From assembly GCA_009912235.1 (NCBI GenBank), contig WNDS01000005.1:358501-422500 (forward strand): a stretch of 64,000 nt of DNA. The letters run 5' to 3'. A model generated the notes under the pieces. It saw nothing but the letters and a program-made list of their open reading frames with translations, was not told the DNA's origin and made no database searches. The position numbers and the translations under genes are program-made. Source of the stretch: Stenotrophomonas maltophilia (lineage in GTDB: Bacteria > Pseudomonadota > Gammaproteobacteria > Xanthomonadales > Xanthomonadaceae). Each line of letters starts with the position of its first letter. Within the stretch, counting starts at the first letter, position 1. Of the stretch, positions 36,691 to 46,977 are shown in pieces.

Positions 36691-37397
36691 GTGAACAACA
36701 AGGGGATGGGCGCGGCCGTGGTGGCCGCACTGGTGCTGGCGCTGTGCGCCGGCAACGCGCAGGCGCAGCAGGCACAGCAGGTGCAGGTCAGTGGCACGGC
36801 CACGCTCACCAGCGATTACGTCTGGCGCGGCAGCACGCAGACCATGGGGGACCCGGCCGCGCAGGCCGGCATCAAGGTGGCCAGCCACGGCTGGTACGCC
36901 AGCGGCTGGGGCTCGAACGTCGCGTTCACGCCCGACAACGGCGCGCATACCGAATTCGACCTGGTGGCCGGCTGGTCCGGCGCGCTGTCCAGCAACTGGA
37001 GCGTGGACCTGAACCTGACCCGCTACCTGTACCCGGGCACCGGGCGGCGGCTGGACTGGACCGAGGGCAATGCGACGCTGAGCTGGCGCCAGTACGGCTG
37101 GCTGCAGGTCGCCCATTCCAGCGACGCGCTGGCCGGTGGGCATGCCGGCACCTATGCGCAGCTGGGCGCGCGCCTGCCGCTGGGCAGAAACTGCGGCTGG
37201 AAGCGGCGGTGGGCCACTACTGGCTGGATGCCCGGCAGGGGCCGGACTACACGCATGGCCAGCTGAGCGCGATTGCCACGCTCACCCCGGCCTGGGAACT
37301 GCGTGCCACCGTGCATGACACCGACAACGCTGCGCGCCGGCTGTTCCCGGGTGCCGCCGGTGGCCGTTTCGAAGTCGCGCTGCAGGGCAGCTTCTGA
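36691..37397 (+). pseudogene. TIGR02001-like outer-membrane protein with a frameshift
   Basis: From GTG 36691 (ATG 36706 also possible) the frame encodes a signal peptide (ALVLALCAGNAQA) and SGTATLTSDYVWRGSTQT, typical of the gcw_chp/TIGR02001 porin-like family. At 37185/37186 the frame is lost after LPLG. In the next frame it continues QKLRLEAAVGHYWLDARQ up to an aromatic C-terminus (VALQGSF) at 37397. Expected CTGGGCCAGAAACTG reads CTGGGCAGAAACTG, so one C is missing. The restored protein would be about 235 residues. Confidence 0.88.
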
Positions 37398-38585
37398 TCA
37401 GCTGACCGGGGCTGCCTGGCGCGCACGCCGTGCGCCGGGCAGCCACAGCAGCAGTGCCAGCACGCCGACACTGGCGCCGGCCACGCAGACGCCCACCCAG
37501 CCGAAGTGCTGGTAGACCTGTGCCGACAGCAACGAGCCCAGCGAGCCGCCGATGAAGTAGCCGGTCATGTAGCCGGCGTTGAGGCGGTTGCGCGCATCCG
37601 GCTGCAGCGCATAGACCACGTTCTGGTTGCTCACGTGCAGCAGCTGCGCGGCCAGGTCCAGCAGCACCACGCCCACCAGCAGCGCCAGCAGCGAGTGCGT
37701 GGCCAGCCCCAGCGGCAGCCACGACAACAGCAGCAGCACCAGCGCGATGGCGGTGGCGCGGCCGCTCCGGCCCCGGTCGGCCATGCGCCCGGCCAGGCCG
37801 GCGGCGAGCGTTCCGGCCGCGCCGACCAGACCGATGGTGGCATCGCCATAGGCATACGGCGGCTGTGCCAGCAAGAACGCCAGCGGCGTCCAGAAGATGG
37901 CGAACATGGCGAAACTGCAGGCGCCAAGCAGCGTGCGGTGGCGGAACACCGGTTCGCGCGCGAACAGCGTGCCGATCGAACGCAGCAGCGCGAAGTAGCC
38001 CAGCCCTGCGCCGTGGCGGAAGCGCGGCAGGCCACGACACAGCGCCAGCGTGGTGGACACCAGCACCACCGCGGCCACCGCATACACCCAACGCCAGTTG
38101 CCCAGGCTGGAAATGCTGCCGGCCACGGTGCGTGCCAGCAGGATGCCCAGCAGCAGCCCGCTCATCAGCGTGCCCACCACGCGGCCACGCTGCTGTGGCT
38201 CGGCCAGGGTGGCCGCGAACGGCACCAGCACCTGCGCCACCACCGAGAACAGCCCGGTCAGCGCGGTGCCCAGCAGAAGCCACGGCAGGCTCGGTGCCAG
38301 TGCGCTGATCACCAGGCCACAGGCCGACAGCAGCGACATCACCGCGATCAGCCGGCGCCGTTCAAACAGATCGCCCAGCGGTACCAGCAGGATCAGCCCG
38401 GCGGCGTAGCTCAGCTGCGCGGCGGTCACCACCACGCCGATCTGCCCGAACGGCACGCCGAACTGCTCGGCCATGGTGTGCAGCAGGGGCTGGGCGTAGT
38501 AGTTGCTGGCCACGGCTACGCCGGTGGCGAAGGCCATCAGCAGGACCTGCCAGCGGTGCAGGGTGGGCAAGGGGGTAGCATCCAT
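37398..38585 (-). CDS. MFS transporter (YnfM/arabinose-exporter-like)
   Basis: The 395-residue transporter has twelve predicted helices. It starts MDATPLPTLHRWQVLLMAFA, then VASNYYAQPLLHTMAEQFGV and the loop-2 motif GDLFERRRLIAV. The helix-4/5 region (RVVGTLMSGLLLGILLARTVAGSI) is typical of sugar- or drug-export MFS proteins. It is divergently transcribed from the LysR gene at 38692, which probably controls it. Its stop codon is adjacent to the stop of the broken TIGR02001-like gene. Confidence 0.93.
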   Translation of the reverse strand: MDATPLPTLHRWQVLLMAFATGVAVASNYYAQPLLHTMAEQFGVPFGQIGVVVTAAQLSYAAGLILLVPLGDLFERRRLIAVMSLLSACGLVISALAPSLPWLLLGTALTGLFSVVAQVLVPFAATLAEPQQRGRVVGTLMSGLLLGILLARTVAGSISSLGNWRWVYAVAAVVLVSTTLALCRGLPRFRHGAGLGYFALLRSIGTLFAREPVFRHRTLLGACSFAMFAIFWTPLAFLLAQPPYAYGDATIGLVGAAGTLAAGLAGRMADRGRSGRATAIALVLLLLSWLPLGLATHSLLALLVGVVLLDLAAQLLHVSNQNVVYALQPDARNRLNAGYMTGYFIGGSLGSLLSAQVYQHFGWVGVCVAGASVGVLALLLWLPGARRARQAAPVS

Positions 38586-38691
38586 GGAGCGGTCAACGTA
38601 CGGCAGGGGACAGCTGCACAGTGTCGATGCCGGGCGGTGATGAGGGAAATGAATCATCATCATCCCTGCCATCATGAAATGAGATGCCTGC
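38586..38691. promoter_or_regulatory. Divergent promoter region with possible LysR operator
   Basis: This 106-bp spacer separates the MFS and LysR starts. It contains an AT-rich imperfect dyad, TGATGAGGGA paired with TCCCTGCCATCA, spanning about 38638-38675, with an ATGAATCATCATCAT stretch inside. LysR proteins usually bind such dyads between the two genes. No experiment supports this site. Confidence 0.5.
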
Positions 38692-39579
38692 GTGAACCTC
38701 AAGCAGCTGGAGTTCGCCGTCGCCCTGGCCGAGGAAGGCCACTTCACCCTCGCCGCGGCCCGCTGCCACGTGGTGCAGTCGGCGTTGAGCCACCAGATCG
38801 TGCACCTGGAAGCCGAGCTGGGGGCCGCGCTGTTCGAGCGGCTGCCGCGCCAGGTGCGCACCACGCCGGCCGGTGAGGCCCTGCTGGTGCATGCGCGGCA
38901 GGTCCTGGCCAGCGTGCGCCACCTGCGCGCGGACGTGGCCGCCAGCATCGGCCAGGTGCGTGGCACGCTGGCGGTGGGGCAGATTTCCTCGCTCACCGGC
39001 ATCGACGTGGTGGCCTTGCTGGCCGGGTTCCAGCAGCGCCACCGGCAGGTGGAGTTCCAGCTGCGCATGGACAAGAGCGAAACCCTGATCGCGCAGGTGC
39101 GTGACCGTCGGCTGGACATGGCGCTTGTGGGGCTGGCGCCGTCGGCCAGCATCGACGGTGTCCGCCATCGCGTGCTGCAGGAAGAAGCGCTGGTGGCCGT
39201 GCTCTCGCCGCAGCACCCGCTGGCCCATCGCAAGCGGCTGCCGCTGCAGGCGCTGGCCGACCAGGCGCTGGTGGATTTCCCGCAGGGCATCGGCGCGCGC
39301 CGGCAGACCGACGATGCGTTCGCCGCGGCCCACCTTCCGCACCACGTGCGTTTCGAGGTCAGCCACATGGAGCTGGTGGAGCGCATCGTGCGCCACGGGC
39401 TGGCGGTGGGCATCGTGCCGCTGTCAATCGCCGAGGGGTTCGACGGGGTCACCCGCATCGCTCTGCAGCCCACGCCCCGGCGGCGCGTGCACCTGGTCTG
39501 GCAGCGCGTGCCGACCCCGGCCGCGCAGGCCTTCGTGCAGGACCTGCTCAGCTGCGCAGGCGCAGGCTCAGGCCCTTGA
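38692..39579 (+). CDS. LysR-family transcriptional regulator
   Basis: This 295-residue regulator starts at GTG 38692. The HTH region is MNLKQLEFAVALAEEGHFTLAAAR followed by VQSALSHQIVHLEAELG (about residues 1-60), and the effector domain starts near residue 90 (GTLAVGQISSLTGIDV). It is divergent from the MFS gene. The last 32 bp overlap the convergent DUF1456 gene. Confidence 0.94.
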   Translation: MNLKQLEFAVALAEEGHFTLAAARCHVVQSALSHQIVHLEAELGAALFERLPRQVRTTPAGEALLVHARQVLASVRHLRADVAASIGQVRGTLAVGQISSLTGIDVVALLAGFQQRHRQVEFQLRMDKSETLIAQVRDRRLDMALVGLAPSASIDGVRHRVLQEEALVAVLSPQHPLAHRKRLPLQALADQALVDFPQGIGARRQTDDAFAAAHLPHHVRFEVSHMELVERIVRHGLAVGIVPLSIAEGFDGVTRIALQPTPRRRVHLVWQRVPTPAAQAFVQDLLSCAGAGSGP

Positions 39580-40015
39580 GGAAATTGCGCAGCATCTGGT
39601 CCAGGCAGCGCCGGTAGTTGGTGTGCCCGGGCTGGCGGAACAGCGCACCCACTTCCGATTTGGAAGCGCGGAAGCCGGCGGCAGCGAAGATCTCCATCAG
39701 GTCCACGTCGCGCAGCTGGAAGGCCACGCGCAGCTTCTTCAGGATCAGGTTGTTGTCCAGGCGGGTCTCCACCGGGCGCAGCGGCTGGCTCTGGTCACGG
39801 CCGCGCAGGTGGATGATCAGCCCATCCAGGAAGTGCGCCAGCGCCGGGTCCGGGCAGGGCAGGCGGCCGGGTTCGTCCTCGCGGCGCAGCCAGGCCTTCA
39901 CCTCGTCGGGGGTGACCACGAAGGCGGGGTCGGCCAGCTGGCACAGCGAAACGACATGGCCGTCGGCCAGGTCCATGGAATAGCGCAGGCTGCGCAGGAC
40001 ATCGTTGTTGATCAT
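39548..40015 (-). CDS. DUF1456-family protein (YehS-like)
   Basis: The 155-residue protein has two tandem DUF1456 repeats: MINNDVLRSLRYSMDLADGH at residues 1-20 and LDNNLILKKLRVAFQLRDVD near residue 85, each followed by an acidic helix. The family is widespread with no known activity, though some members contact nucleic acids. It overlaps the LysR gene 3' end by 32 bp in convergent orientation. Confidence 0.92.
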   Translation of the reverse strand: MINNDVLRSLRYSMDLADGHVVSLCQLADPAFVVTPDEVKAWLRREDEPGRLPCPDPALAHFLDGLIIHLRGRDQSQPLRPVETRLDNNLILKKLRVAFQLRDVDLMEIFAAAGFRASKSEVGALFRQPGHTNYRRCLDQMLRNFLKGLSLRLRS

Positions 40016-40110
40016 GCCGCCATTGTACCGGTGCCTGCCGGCACAGCCGGCAACACGGGCGGCGGCCGACAGTGCCAGAATGGTGGCCTGATTCCCCCCG
40101 GAGTAGCTTG

Positions 40111-40863
40111 ATGAGCCGTACCGTCCTGATTACCGGCGCCACTTCCGGCTTCGGCGCCGCCGCTGTCCATCGCTTCGCCAAGGCCGGCTGGAAGGTCATC
40201 GCCACCGGCCGCCGTGCCGAGCGCCTGCAGCCGCTGGTGCAGGCCTACGGCGCGGACGTGGTGCACGCGGCCGTGTTCGATGTGCGCGACCCGATCGCCA
40301 TGGAAGCGGCGCTGCTGGCGCTGCCGCCGGCGTTCGGCGAGATCGACCTGCTGGTCAACAACGCCGGCCTGGCACAGGGCACCGCGCCGGCCCAGAGCGC
40401 ACACCTGCAGGACTGGCGCACGATGATCGACACCAACATCACCGCACTGGTGACCCTGACCCACCGGCTGCTGCCGCAGTTGGTGCAGCGCAAGGGCGCG
40501 ATCATCAACATCTCCTCGGTGGCCGGCGTCTACCCGTACCCGGGCGGCAACGCTTACGGCGGCACCAAGGCATTTGTCAGCCAGTTCTCGCTGGGCCTGC
40601 GTTCGGACCTGCATGGCACCGGCGTACGCGTGACCACCATCGAGCCGGGCATGGCCGAAACCGAGTTCACCGTGGTGCGTACCCATGGCGACCAGGCCGC
40701 CTCGGACAAGCTGTACATGGGGGCCAACCCGATGACCGCCGAGGACATCGCCGAGCAGATCTTCTGGGTGGCCACGCTGCCGCCGCACCTGAACATCAAC
40801 CGCCTGGAACTGATGCCGGTCAGCCAGTCGTTCGCCGGTTTCCAGGTTGCCCGCGAAGGCTGA
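40111..40863 (+). CDS. Short-chain dehydrogenase (YdfG-like 3-hydroxy acid dehydrogenase)
   Basis: This 250-residue NADP-dependent oxidoreductase has the cofactor motif TGATSGFGAAAVHRF (residues 8-22), NNAGLAQG, the catalytic Ser in INISSVAGVYPYPG and the YGGTK active site. EPGMAETEFTVVR near the C-terminus is the YdfG signature. It likely acts on serine, malonic semialdehyde or similar 3-hydroxy acids. ATG 40111 is preferred over 40072, which lacks a ribosome-binding site. Confidence 0.93.
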   Translation: MSRTVLITGATSGFGAAAVHRFAKAGWKVIATGRRAERLQPLVQAYGADVVHAAVFDVRDPIAMEAALLALPPAFGEIDLLVNNAGLAQGTAPAQSAHLQDWRTMIDTNITALVTLTHRLLPQLVQRKGAIINISSVAGVYPYPGGNAYGGTKAFVSQFSLGLRSDLHGTGVRVTTIEPGMAETEFTVVRTHGDQAASDKLYMGANPMTAEDIAEQIFWVATLPPHLNINRLELMPVSQSFAGFQVAREG

Positions 40864-40879
40864 GCGGCCTGCAGGTGGC

Positions 40880-41773
40880 TTACTGGGCCTTGATGGCCAT
40901 CGCCTGCAGCCCGGTGCCATCGAGCTTCTGCTTGGCCTCGGCCAGGTCGCTGGCGCTGCCGTAAGGCCCCATGCGCACGCGGTAGATCATCTTGCCGTTG
41001 ATCTGCGCCGATTCCACGCGTGCGGCCAGGCCCATCATCGCCAGCTTGGCCTTGGTGGCCTCGGCATCGCCGGAGGCACCGAATGCGCCCGCCTGCAGGA
41101 TGTAGCGGGCATTGTCGGTCGGTGCCGCAGCGGCGGCCGGGGTGCTGGCTGCCGCCGCCGGCGTGGCCGCTGGGGTGTCATGGCGGGCAGCGGCGGTGGC
41201 CGTGCTGCCGGTGGTGGTAGCCGCCGTGCTGGCCGGTGCCGGCGAGGCCGGGCGCTCGTTCACCGGGGCCGGCAGCGCGGCAGAAGCGCTGTTGCTGGCG
41301 GCCGGCGTGGTGCTGGCCACGGCCGGGGCAGTGCTGGCGGCTGCCGGCGGTACCGGCTTGCCCTCTAGCGCCGCCTGCGCGCGCTGCGCTTCGGCCTTGG
41401 CCTTGCGCTGGTCTTCAGCGCGTGCGCTGGCGGCCAGTTTGGCGTCGGACATTTCCACTTCCTTGCCGGGCAGCAGGGTGTAGAAGTCGTACTGCGTGGC
41501 AGCAGGCTTGGCGGCCTCGGCCGGCTTGGCCGGTGCCGTGGCCGGCGCAGGACCGTTCTCGGTGTCGCCGTCGGCCACCGGGGCCGGCTGCGCATTCGGG
41601 TTCGGCTGCGGCCCGGCGCGCAGGAAGCCATCGCCGTCGCCCTTGAATAGGTCCGGCGCCGCCAGGAACACCACCGCTGCGATCGCAACGCCAGCCACCA
41701 GCCACACCCATCCGGGGGTGCCCTGGCTGCTGTTGTTGCGTCGTGCCTGGCTTTTGCCGCGTCGTGCTGCCAT
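40880..41773 (-). CDS. FtsN-like SPOR-domain protein
   Basis: The 297-residue protein has a basic cytoplasmic start (MAARRGKSQARRNNSSQG), one membrane helix (VWLVAGVAIAAVVFLAAPDL), a long Ala/Pro/Thr-rich linker and a C-terminal SPOR domain (NARYILQAGAFGASGDAEA, then NGKMIYRVRMGPYGS) that binds denuded peptidoglycan at the septum. It resembles FtsN, the late divisome activator. It lies 21 bp after argS on the same strand, as in many gammaproteobacteria where ftsN neighbours argS. Confidence 0.9.
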   Translation of the reverse strand: MAARRGKSQARRNNSSQGTPGWVWLVAGVAIAAVVFLAAPDLFKGDGDGFLRAGPQPNPNAQPAPVADGDTENGPAPATAPAKPAEAAKPAATQYDFYTLLPGKEVEMSDAKLAASARAEDQRKAKAEAQRAQAALEGKPVPPAAASTAPAVASTTPAASNSASAALPAPVNERPASPAPASTAATTTGSTATAAARHDTPAATPAAAASTPAAAAAPTDNARYILQAGAFGASGDAEATKAKLAMMGLAARVESAQINGKMIYRVRMGPYGSASDLAEAKQKLDGTGLQAMAIKAQ

Positions 41774-41794
41774 GTCTACTGCTTCTCCGGAGAC

Positions 41795-43483
41795 TTACAT
41801 CTTTTCCGGGGCGCGCACGCCCAGGAGTTCAAGACCGTTGGCCAGCACCTGGCGCGCGGCACAGGCCAGCGTCAGTTTGGCATTGCGGTCGGTGGCGTCT
41901 TCCACCAGCACCGGTGTCCCGTGATACCACGTGTGGAAGGCATGCGCCAATTCACGCAGGTACTGCGCCACCAGGTGTGGTTCCAGCGCCACGCCAGCGG
42001 CTTCCACCACTTCGGGGTAGCGCGCGATCTTGTTCATCAGCAGCAGCGAGGCGTCATCGTGCAGGCGGTTCAGCGCGGCCAGGCCCTGGTCCTGTGCGTA
42101 GACCAGGCCCTTTTCCTGTGCCTGGCGCAGCAGGCTGCAGACGCGGGTATGCGCGTACTGCACGTAGAACACCGGGTTGTCGTTGCTCTGCTGGCGGGCC
42201 AGGTCGATGTCGAAGGTCAGCTGCGAGTCGGGCTTGCGCGCGATCAGGAACCAGCGGGTGGCATCGCGGCCGGCTTCCTCGATCAGGTCGCGCAGGGTGA
42301 AGTAGCTGCCGGCACGCTTGGACAGCTTCACTTCCTCGCCGCCACGCATGACGGTGACCATATGGTGCAGCACGTATTCCGGCCAGCCCTGCGGAATGCC
42401 CACTTCCATGGCCTGGAGGCCGGCGCGCACGCGGGCCAGCGAACCGTGGTGGTCGGCACCCAGTTCGGTGATGGCGCGCTCGTAGCCGCGCTGCCACTTG
42501 GACAGGTGGTAGGCCACGTCCGGCACGAAGTAGGTGAAGGTGCCGTCGGACTTGCGCATCACGCGGTCCTTGTCGTCACCGAAGTCGGTGCTGCGCAGCC
42601 ACAGCGCGCCGGCTTCCTCATAGGTATGGCCCGAGGCCTGCAGCTTGGCCACCGCTTCGGCCACCTTGCCGTCGGCGTACAGCGAGCTCTCCAGGAAGTA
42701 GATGTCGAAATCCACCCCGAAGGCGGCCAGGTCCAGGTTCTGCTCGTTGCGCAGGTAGGCCACGGCGAAGCGGCGGATCGCGGCCATGTCGTCCGGATCC
42801 TTGGCGCCGACCACCATGGTGCCTTCCAGGTCGACGCTGGCGCCGGCCAGGTAGGCACGGGCCACATCGGCGATGTACTCACCGCGGTAGCCGCCTTCCG
42901 GCCAGCCGTCCTGGTCCGGTGCGATGCTCTTGATGCGGGCCTGCACCGACAGAGCCAGATTCTCGATCTGCACGCCGGCGTCGTTGTAGTAGAACTCGCG
43001 CTTGGCGTTCCAGCCGTTGGCATCGAGCACGCGGGCCACGCAGTCGCCGATCGCCGCCGCGCGGCCATGGCCGACATGCAGCGGGCCGGTCGGGTTGGCC
43101 GACACGTACTCCACGCCCACGGTGCGGCCGTTGCCGGACAGGTTGCGGCCGTAGTCGGCCCCTTCCTTGATCACCGTGGCCGCTTCGCGCTGGTAGGCGG
43201 CCGGGGCCAGGTGGAAGTTGATGAAGCCCGGGCCGGCAATCTCGACGCGGCTGACGTCTTCGCTGCGCGGCAGCGCGTCGACCAGCGCCTGCGCCAGCGC
43301 ACGCGGGTTTCTGCGCGCGGCCTTGGCCAGCAGCATGGCCGCGTTGGTGGCGAAATCGCCGTGTTCGCGGGTCTTCGGGCGCTCGACCACGAAGTCCGGC
43401 GGCAGGGTGTCGGCCGGCAGAGTGCCATTGGCGCGCAAGGCTTCGATGCCTTGGCCGATCAGGGCGCGGAGAAGATTTTTCAC
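41795..43483 (-). CDS. argS: Arginyl-tRNA synthetase
   Basis: The 562-residue class I synthetase charges tRNA-Arg. The HIGH-type signature is [18 protein letters not shown] (about residue 130), with KLSKR near residue 386 as the KMSKS equivalent. The N-terminal Add-1 domain (residues 1-110) and C-terminal helical anticodon domain are both present. The next gene downstream is the FtsN-like SPOR protein, which may be co-transcribed. Confidence 0.95.
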   Translation of the reverse strand: MKNLLRALIGQGIEALRANGTLPADTLPPDFVVERPKTREHGDFATNAAMLLAKAARRNPRALAQALVDALPRSEDVSRVEIAGPGFINFHLAPAAYQREAATVIKEGADYGRNLSGNGRTVGVEYVSANPTGPLHVGHGRAAAIGDCVARVLDANGWNAKREFYYNDAGVQIENLALSVQARIKSIAPDQDGWPEGGYRGEYIADVARAYLAGASVDLEGTMVVGAKDPDDMAAIRRFAVAYLRNEQNLDLAAFGVDFDIYFLESSLYADGKVAEAVAKLQASGHTYEEAGALWLRSTDFGDDKDRVMRKSDGTFTYFVPDVAYHLSKWQRGYERAITELGADHHGSLARVRAGLQAMEVGIPQGWPEYVLHHMVTVMRGGEEVKLSKRAGSYFTLRDLIEEAGRDATRWFLIARKPDSQLTFDIDLARQQSNDNPVFYVQYAHTRVCSLLRQAQEKGLVYAQDQGLAALNRLHDDASLLLMNKIARYPEVVEAAGVALEPHLVAQYLRELAHAFHTWYHGTPVLVEDATDRNAKLTLACAARQVLANGLELLGVRAPEKM

Positions 43484-43597
43484 GAGGCCTGCTGTGTGAA
43501 TGAGCGGCGGAATTGCCCATTTTAGCCTAGAAGCCGGCCGCTGGCCGTCCCCACCCTGAGCGGCGCGTCCACGGGCCGGGCGCTGCGGCCGGGCCGG

Positions 43598-44302
43598 CTA
43601 CCTGAACAACCGGGTCTTGCGCTGCGGCAGCAGACCGCGCTGGGCAAAGGACACCGGTGGACCTTCACCCACCACGAAGTGGTCCAGCAGGCGCACATCC
43701 ACCAGATCCAGCGCGCTCTGCAGCTCGCGGGTGAGCTGTTCGTCGGCCTGCGAGGGTTCCGGGTCGCCGGAGGGATGGTTGCGGCTGACGATGACCGCCG
43801 CCGCATTGAGCGCCAGCGCCCGGCGCACCACTTCGCGCGGGTACACGGCCGCCGCGTTGATGGTCCCGTGGAACAGGTCTTCGCAGGCCAGCAGCCGGTG
43901 CCGGTTGTCCAGGAACATTACGCTGAACACTTCGCGCGGCCGCGCACGCAGGTGCTGCTGCAGGAAGCGGCCGACCAGCGCCGGGGTGGTGCAGGCCGGT
44001 TCGCCCAGCTGCAGGCGCGCGGCCAGGTGGCGCTGGGCCAGTTCCAGGCCGGCCACCAGCGCGCAGCTGCGTGCCGGGCCGAGCCCTGGCAGCTGGGTCA
44101 GTTCACGCGCTCTGCGGTCCAGCAGGGTACGCAGCGGCCCGTGTGCGCCCAGCAGCTCGCGGGCGGTGTGCACCGCATCGCGGCCGCCGGTTCCCGACCC
44201 CAGGAACAGCGCCAGCAGTTCTGCATCGGACAGTGCGGCCGGGCCCCGGGCCAGCAGTTTTTCGCGGGGGCGTTCCCCCTCGGGCCATTCATAGATGGGC
44301 AT
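43598..44302 (-). CDS. radC: RadC/MPN-domain DNA repair family protein
   Basis: The 234-residue protein starts [21 protein letters not shown] helix-hairpin-helix-like N-terminal domain ([21 protein letters not shown]) precedes the JAB1/MPN metalloprotease-like domain ([15 protein letters not shown]) with the metal motif [14 protein letters not shown]. Despite the gene name, its role in DNA repair is not established. ATG 44302 is used because upstream starts precede the family consensus. In many gammaproteobacteria radC neighbours dfp/coaBC, as here, where coaBC starts at 45221 on the other strand. Confidence 0.94.
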   Translation of the reverse strand: MPIYEWPEGERPREKLLARGPAALSDAELLALFLGSGTGGRDAVHTARELLGAHGPLRTLLDRRARELTQLPGLGPARSCALVAGLELAQRHLAARLQLGEPACTTPALVGRFLQQHLRARPREVFSVMFLDNRHRLLACEDLFHGTINAAAVYPREVVRRALALNAAAVIVSRNHPSGDPEPSQADEQLTRELQSALDLVDVRLLDHFVVGEGPPVSFAQRGLLPQRKTRLFR

Positions 44303-44364
44303 GGCCACAGCCTGCGCCGCCTGCGCCGTGCTGCCCATCGGGGAACACCGCAGGGCGCTGTCGG

Positions 44365-45000
44365 TTACTGGCCCCGCGCGCGCAGGTAGTCGAAAAGTTC
44401 CTGGTTGTTGCACAGGCCCAGCTTGCGCTTGGCCTCGGCCTTCTGCCGGCTGATGGTCTTGGGGTTGCGCCCGCAGCGTGCGGCGATGGCATTGATGTTA
44501 AGCCCCTGCGCCAGCAGTTCCAGCACCTCGCATTCGCGGGCGGACAGGCTGGCCGGCTCGCGCTGCGGGTGCAGGTCGCGGGCCTGCAGGTGCGCCCGCA
44601 GCCCGCGCGAGACATGCATCTGGGCGGCCATCGCCGCGCGCAGTGCCTGCGGCAGTTCGGCGAAGTCGGCCGATTTGTCCACCAGCCCCAGCACGCCCTC
44701 ACGCAGCAGGCCGCCCAGCACTTCAGGGTGGCGCACGCCGGTCAGCACCATCACCGGCAGGCCCGGGTGCAGCTGCTGCACCGCCTGCAGCAACGCTGGC
44801 CCGTCCGGGCCCTCGCCGGGCATCGACAGGTCGGTCAGCAGCACGTCGTAGGCCTGGCGCGAGTGGGCGGCCAGCACCGCCAGCAGCGCGGGCCCGTCGC
44901 AGGCGGTGTCCACCACCTGCATCTGCTGGCGTTCAAGCACGATGCGCACACCGTGCAGCACCACGGGATGGTCGTCGGCAATGATGATGCGGGGCTGCAC
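44365..45000 (-). CDS. Orphan LuxR-type response regulator (second)
   Basis: This 211-residue regulator has receiver motifs [19 protein letters not shown], phospho-acceptor Asp in [12 protein letters not shown] and Lys in [10 protein letters not shown] LuxR HTH follows near the C-terminus ([20 protein letters not shown], then [17 protein letters not shown]). GTG 45000 has AAGGA seven bases upstream and is preferred over GTG 45036. No kinase is adjacent. It lies between radC and the divergent coaBC operon. Confidence 0.93.
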   Translation of the reverse strand: MQPRIIIADDHPVVLHGVRIVLERQQMQVVDTACDGPALLAVLAAHSRQAYDVLLTDLSMPGEGPDGPALLQAVQQLHPGLPVMVLTGVRHPEVLGGLLREGVLGLVDKSADFAELPQALRAAMAAQMHVSRGLRAHLQARDLHPQREPASLSARECEVLELLAQGLNINAIAARCGRNPKTISRQKAEAKRKLGLCNNQELFDYLRARGQ

Positions 45001-45220
45001 GGGCGTTCCTTGGCGGCGGGCGGTGCGGGTTCGCACGGGGTCGGCTGGATTCTGCGAATCCGTCCGCGCCGGGGGTATAGGAAAGATCCGAAACAGGGCA
45101 ACGCGGCGCGCGAACCGTGCCGGTCGCCATCTGTTAATAGCCTGCGGTTATGTCGGCCGGTCATCGGGGTGCAGGGGGCCATCGGGTAAGCTAGCGCCCT
45201 CGATTGCACAGGATTTCCCG

Positions 45221-46480
45221 GTGGCTGACTCCCCCAAGGCATCCCCGGCCGCCACGCGCGCGCTGGCTGGCCAGAAACTGTTGTTGTGCGTGGGCGGGGG
45301 CATCGCCGCCTACAAGGCCCTGGAACTGGTGCGCCGCCTGCGCGACGCCGGAGCCCAGGTGCAGGCGGCCATGACCGCCGGCGCGCAGCAGTTCGTCACC
45401 CCGCTCAGCTTCCAGGCCCTGTCCGGCCAGCCCACCCGCACCACGCTGTGGGACAGCGCCGCCGAACAGGCCATGGGCCACATCGAACTTGCCCGCTGGG
45501 CCGACCGCATCGTGGTTGCCCCGGGCACCGCCGACCTGCTGGCGCGGCTGGCCCACGGCCATGCCGACGACCTGGTCAGCACGCTGTGCCTGGCCAGCAC
45601 CGCCCCGCTTACCGTCTGCCCGGCGATGAACCACCGCATGTGGCTGCACCCGGCCACCCAGGCCAACATCGCGCTGCTGCGCGAACGCGGTGCGCAGATC
45701 ATCGGCCCAGTCGATGGCCCGCTGGCCGAAGGCGAATCCGGCCCCGGCCGGCTGGCCGAACCGAACGACATCGTGGCGGCGCTGGCCGGCACCGTGGCGG
45801 CCCCGGACGCTGCCGATCCGGCCAGCGCGCAGCTGCGCGGCCTGCGCCTGGTCATCAGTACCGGCCCCACCTATGAAGACATCGACCCGGTGCGCTACGT
45901 GGGCAACCGCAGCAGCGGCAAGATGGGCTTCGCCCTGGCCGATGCCGCCGCCCGGGCCGGTGCCCACGTGGTGCTGGTCAGCGGCCCGGTGCACCTGCCC
46001 ACGCCGGCCGGCGTGCAGCGCGTGGACGTGCGCTCGGCCGCGCAGATGCGCCAGGCCGTGCTCGAGGCACTGCCGGCCGACATCTATATCGGCGCCGCCG
46101 CCGTGTCCGACTACACCCCGCGCCAGGTGGCCGCGCAGAAGCTGAAGAAGACCGCCGACAGCCAGGCGCTGGTGCTGGAACTGGTGCGCACCCCGGACAT
46201 CCTGGCCGAAGTGGCCGCCCAGACCCAGTCGCTGAAGCTGGTGGTCGGCTTTGCCGCCGAAACCCACGACGTGGAGAAGTACGCACGCGGCAAGCTGGTG
46301 GACAAGCGCCTGGACCTGGTCATCGCCAATCAGGTCGGCATCAGCGGCAGTGGGTTTGAAAGCGACAACAATGCTGCCACCGCCTACTGGCAGGATGGCG
46401 AACAGAATTTCCCGGTCACCGCCAAGCGCGAACTGGCCGAACAACTGCTGGCGCTGATCGCGCGGAGGCTTCACACGTGA
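45221..46480 (+). CDS. coaBC: Bifunctional phosphopantothenoylcysteine decarboxylase/synthetase
   Basis: This 419-residue enzyme carries out two steps of coenzyme A synthesis. The N-terminal CoaC flavoprotein half has [20 protein letters not shown], the catalytic His region [10 protein letters not shown] and the PAMNHRMW motif. The C-terminal CoaB half starts near residue 205 ([33 protein letters not shown]) and carries the nucleotide-binding KLKK. GTG 45221 is used. It heads the dfp-dut-algC operon; the stop overlaps the dut start. Confidence 0.95.
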   Translation: MADSPKASPAATRALAGQKLLLCVGGGIAAYKALELVRRLRDAGAQVQAAMTAGAQQFVTPLSFQALSGQPTRTTLWDSAAEQAMGHIELARWADRIVVAPGTADLLARLAHGHADDLVSTLCLASTAPLTVCPAMNHRMWLHPATQANIALLRERGAQIIGPVDGPLAEGESGPGRLAEPNDIVAALAGTVAAPDAADPASAQLRGLRLVISTGPTYEDIDPVRYVGNRSSGKMGFALADAAARAGAHVVLVSGPVHLPTPAGVQRVDVRSAAQMRQAVLEALPADIYIGAAAVSDYTPRQVAAQKLKKTADSQALVLELVRTPDILAEVAAQTQSLKLVVGFAAETHDVEKYARGKLVDKRLDLVIANQVGISGSGFESDNNAATAYWQDGEQNFPVTAKRELAEQLLALIARRLHT

Positions 46481-46965
46481 CCCAGGCAAGCACCCTTCCG
46501 GTGTCTTCTTCGCAGCCGCTGCAGGTGAAACTGCTCGACCCACGCTTCGGCGACAGCTGGCCGCTGCCGGCCTACGCCACCGAGGCCAGTGCCGGCTTGG
46601 ACCTGCGCGCCGCGCTGGAAACCGCGCTGACCCTGCAGCCGGGCGACACCGCGCTGGTGCCCAGCGGGCTGGCCATCCATATCGCCGATCCGGGCCTGTG
46701 CGCGGTCATCCTGCCGCGTTCGGGGCTGGGCCACCGCCACGGCATCGTGCTGGGCAACGGCACCGGCCTGATCGACGCCGATTACCAGGGCCCGCTGCTG
46801 ATCAGCGTGTGGAACCGTGGCCGCGAGGCCTTCACCATCGAGCCGGGCGACCGCATCGCGCAGCTGGTGGTGGTGCCCATCGCACGCGTCACCCTGCAGG
46901 TAGTGGATACTTTCACCGACAGCGTTCGGGGAACGGGTGGATTCGGCCATACCGGAGTGCGCTGA
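46477..46965 (+). CDS. dut: Deoxyuridine 5'-triphosphate nucleotidohydrolase
   Basis: The 162-residue homotrimeric dUTPase hydrolyses dUTP to dUMP, keeping uracil out of DNA. The five motifs are present: [55 protein letters not shown] and the C-terminal [10 protein letters not shown] that closes over the active site. It starts at GTG 46477, overlapping coaBC by 4 bp, and is followed 12 bp later by algC. Confidence 0.95.
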   Translation: MTQASTLPVSSSQPLQVKLLDPRFGDSWPLPAYATEASAGLDLRAALETALTLQPGDTALVPSGLAIHIADPGLCAVILPRSGLGHRHGIVLGNGTGLIDADYQGPLLISVWNRGREAFTIEPGDRIAQLVVVPIARVTLQVVDTFTDSVRGTGGFGHTGVR

Positions 46966-46977
46966 CGGGGAGCGGCG

